64,000 nt of DNA from Corynebacterium caspium DSM 44850 (GTDB lineage Bacteria > Actinomycetota > Actinomycetes > Mycobacteriales > Mycobacteriaceae), in the NCBI RefSeq assembly GCF_030440555.1, contig NZ_CP047118.1, forward strand, positions 1,364,001-1,428,000, written 5' to 3'. The notes under the pieces are model-generated. The model was not told where the DNA came from, ran no database searches, and saw only the letters and a list, made by a program, of their open reading frames with translations. Both the position numbers and the translations under genes were made by a program. How positions within the stretch are numbered: position 1 is the first letter of the stretch; each line of letters begins with the position of its first letter. Shown in pieces: positions 62,634 through 64,000 of the stretch.

Positions 62634-64000
62634 GTGTCTGAAGAAAAGCGCGCTCCCACCTTCGCAGAACTTGGTGTGGCAGTAGAGATAACCGAAGCCC
62701 TGGCAGCTGTGGGAATTACTTCCACTTTTGCAATTCAAAAATTAACTTTGCCGCTGGCCTTAGATGGCAAAGATATTATTGGCCAGGCGCGCACTGGTAC
62801 TGGGAAAACCCTTGGCTTCGGAGTTCCCCTGCTGGATAGGGTTTTTGATTCCGCTGATATTCCAGAACTTGATGGCACCCCGCGAGCCCTAGTTCTAGCT
62901 CCGACCCGGGAATTAGCCCAGCAAGTAGGAGAAGACCTCCTTAAAGCTGCTGCTAATCTGCCTTTGCGCTTGCTCAATGTGTATGGAGGAACCCCCTATG
63001 AACCTCAAATTGCGGCCTTAAAAGCAGGGGTAGATATTCTCATTGCCACTCCGGGGCGGTTATTAGATTTATATAAACAAAAAGCTATTGATCTTTCTCA
63101 GATAGCAATCACCGTGCTTGATGAAGCCGATGAAATGCTAGACCTAGGATTTTTGCCAGATATTGAGAAAATCCTAAAGGCCCTGCCGCCAAAAGAAGCA
63201 CGCCAAACGATGTTGTTCTCAGCAACTATGGCCGGCCCAATTCTCACTTTGGCCCGCACCTTCATGAATAAACCAGTGCGGATTCGTGCCGAGCAAACTG
63301 ATAGCGCAGCCACGCACGCTGGCACCCGCCAGATTGTTTTCCAAGCTCACCGCATGGATAAACCCAATACCGTAGCGCGGATTTTACAATCACCAGGGCG
63401 CGGACACACCATTATTTTTACGCGCACGCGTCGTAGTGCGACCTCCGTGGCTGAAGATTTAGCGGAGCGAGGATTCCCAGTAGTAGCGGTACATGGCGAT
63501 ATGAACCAGCAGGCCCGCGAGCGTTCCTTACAGGCTTTCCGCGATGGCACTATCAATATTTTGGTAGCTACCGATGTCGCTGCGCGCGGCATAGATGTAG
63601 ATGATGTAACTCACGTAATCAACTATCAAACACCTGATGATCCAGCCACCTATGTGCACCGCATTGGGCGTACGGGTCGCGCCGGAAATACTGGTATTGC
63701 AGTAACTTTGGTTGGTTATGATGAGCTGGCTAAATGGGCCTTAATCAATGATGAGTTAAAACTTGGGCAACCAAATCCGGAGCCATGGTTTTCCACTTCT
63801 CCAGAATTGCAAGCCGCTTTTGGCTTTGCCGACGATATAAGCAATACCGTGGGTACACCCAAACGGGTATTTGGCGCTTCTTCTCGCGTACCAGTAGCAC
63901 ATACCAGGCAGCGCAGTCGTACTACTGCACGCACCCCTTTGCGCACCCGTGCCACTGGCCTTAAACCCAACCGTAGGGGACGCGGTAACGTGCGCGGACA
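62634..64000 (+). CDS. DEAD-box RNA helicase, 3' end cut by window edge
   Basis: 455 codons are visible from GTG 62634 (VSEEKRAPTFAELGV). Q motif FAIQKLTLPLAL, Walker A ARTGTGKT, PTRELAQQ, GGTPY, TPGRLLDL, LDEADEMLDLGF, LFSATM, IIFTRTRRSA, VHGDMNQQ, ATDVAARGIDV and HRIGRTGRAG are all present and in order. The basic Arg/Thr-rich tail (from about 420, RQRSRTTART) resembles the RNA-binding extensions of RhlE-type helicases. The mycobacterial equivalent after DUF3107 is rhlE. It probably unwinds RNA structures in ribosome assembly or decay. Confidence 0.93.
   Translation, partial: MSEEKRAPTFAELGVAVEITEALAAVGITSTFAIQKLTLPLALDGKDIIGQARTGTGKTLGFGVPLLDRVFDSADIPELDGTPRALVLAPTRELAQQVGEDLLKAAANLPLRLLNVYGGTPYEPQIAALKAGVDILIATPGRLLDLYKQKAIDLSQIAITVLDEADEMLDLGFLPDIEKILKALPPKEARQTMLFSATMAGPILTLARTFMNKPVRIRAEQTDSAATHAGTRQIVFQAHRMDKPNTVARILQSPGRGHTIIFTRTRRSATSVAEDLAERGFPVVAVHGDMNQQARERSLQAFRDGTINILVATDVAARGIDVDDVTHVINYQTPDDPATYVHRIGRTGRAGNTGIAVTLVGYDELAKWALINDELKLGQPNPEPWFSTSPELQAAFGFADDISNTVGTPKRVFGASSRVPVAHTRQRSRTTARTPLRTRATGLKPNRRGRGNVRG

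Overview
The window looks like chromosomal DNA from a Corynebacterium, or a very close relative in the Mycobacteriales, with moderate G+C content. Supporting signs are glnE beside glnA2, a homodimeric E1 pyruvate dehydrogenase (aceE), AdnA/AdnB-type helicase-nucleases, UvrD2, the actinobacterial families DUF3052, DUF3107, DUF3152, DUF2342, PPA1309 and TIGR02569, an initiator tRNA with a C1/U72 mismatch, and TANANT-like -10 elements. All gene names come from reading the sequence; no database was searched.

Layout. (1) 1-7.1 kb: a long-form Lhr helicase (minus, cut by the left edge) diverges from a cysQ-like phosphatase, followed by thyA and folA, whose stop and start codons overlap. (2) 7.0-8.65 kb: a tRNA-Arg(CCT) carries a small, heavily decayed integrated element. 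A 30-bp repeat of the tRNA 3' end bounds it, and it holds a small HTH gene, an ORF with two in-frame stops and a wrecked tyrosine integrase. (3) 8.65-9.95 kb: two more broken minus-strand genes, a lipoprotein and a papain-like hydrolase remnant. (4) 10-19.7 kb, minus strand: glnA2, glnE, a small protein, a lipoprotein, thrC, two unknown genes, a NUDIX hydrolase and panE. (5) 19.8-30.2 kb: CYTH-CHAD protein, SPOR-like small protein, GHMP kinase, RNase P RNA, an RNase HI/phosphatase fusion, a zinc-ribbon coiled-coil protein, a NIF3-like protein, HAD phosphatase, low-molecular-weight tyrosine phosphatase, SURF1 and an FMN-dependent reductase. (6) 30.2-40.5 kb: tRNA-Val, DUF3052, aceE, an acyl-carrier-like protein, a NagD-type HAD protein, an unknown gene, a beta-lactamase-fold protein, UDP-glucose dehydrogenase, tRNA-Asn, a small HTH protein, an M20 amidohydrolase and a YccF protein. 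(7) 40.5-41.3 kb: an A+T-rich stretch with no convincing intact gene. (8) 41.3-64 kb: initiator tRNA, UPF0182, PPA1309, a lipoprotein, a PDZ/Lon-type protease, DUF2342, a YgjP-type metallopeptidase, a degenerate ThiF-like protein, UvrD2, a K+ channel, AdnB, AdnA, TIGR02569, DUF3152 and DUF3107 proteins, and a DEAD-box helicase cut by the right edge.

Blocks 4-6 recall the glnA2/glnE to aceE neighbourhood of mycobacteria, and block 8 recalls their UPF0182 to rhlE neighbourhood. The gene-poor 40.5-41.3 kb stretch is therefore a candidate rearrangement junction. Themes are nucleotide and one-carbon metabolism (thyA, folA, panE), nitrogen control (glnA2, glnE), entry into the TCA cycle (aceE) and DNA repair (lhr, uvrD2, adnA, adnB). 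I found no CRISPR array, biosynthetic cluster or complete mobile element. The most unusual items are the decayed tRNA-Arg element, the overlap of rnpB with the kinase gene, the hairpin in front of the ACP-like gene, and the degenerate ThiF-like protein among several putative proteases.
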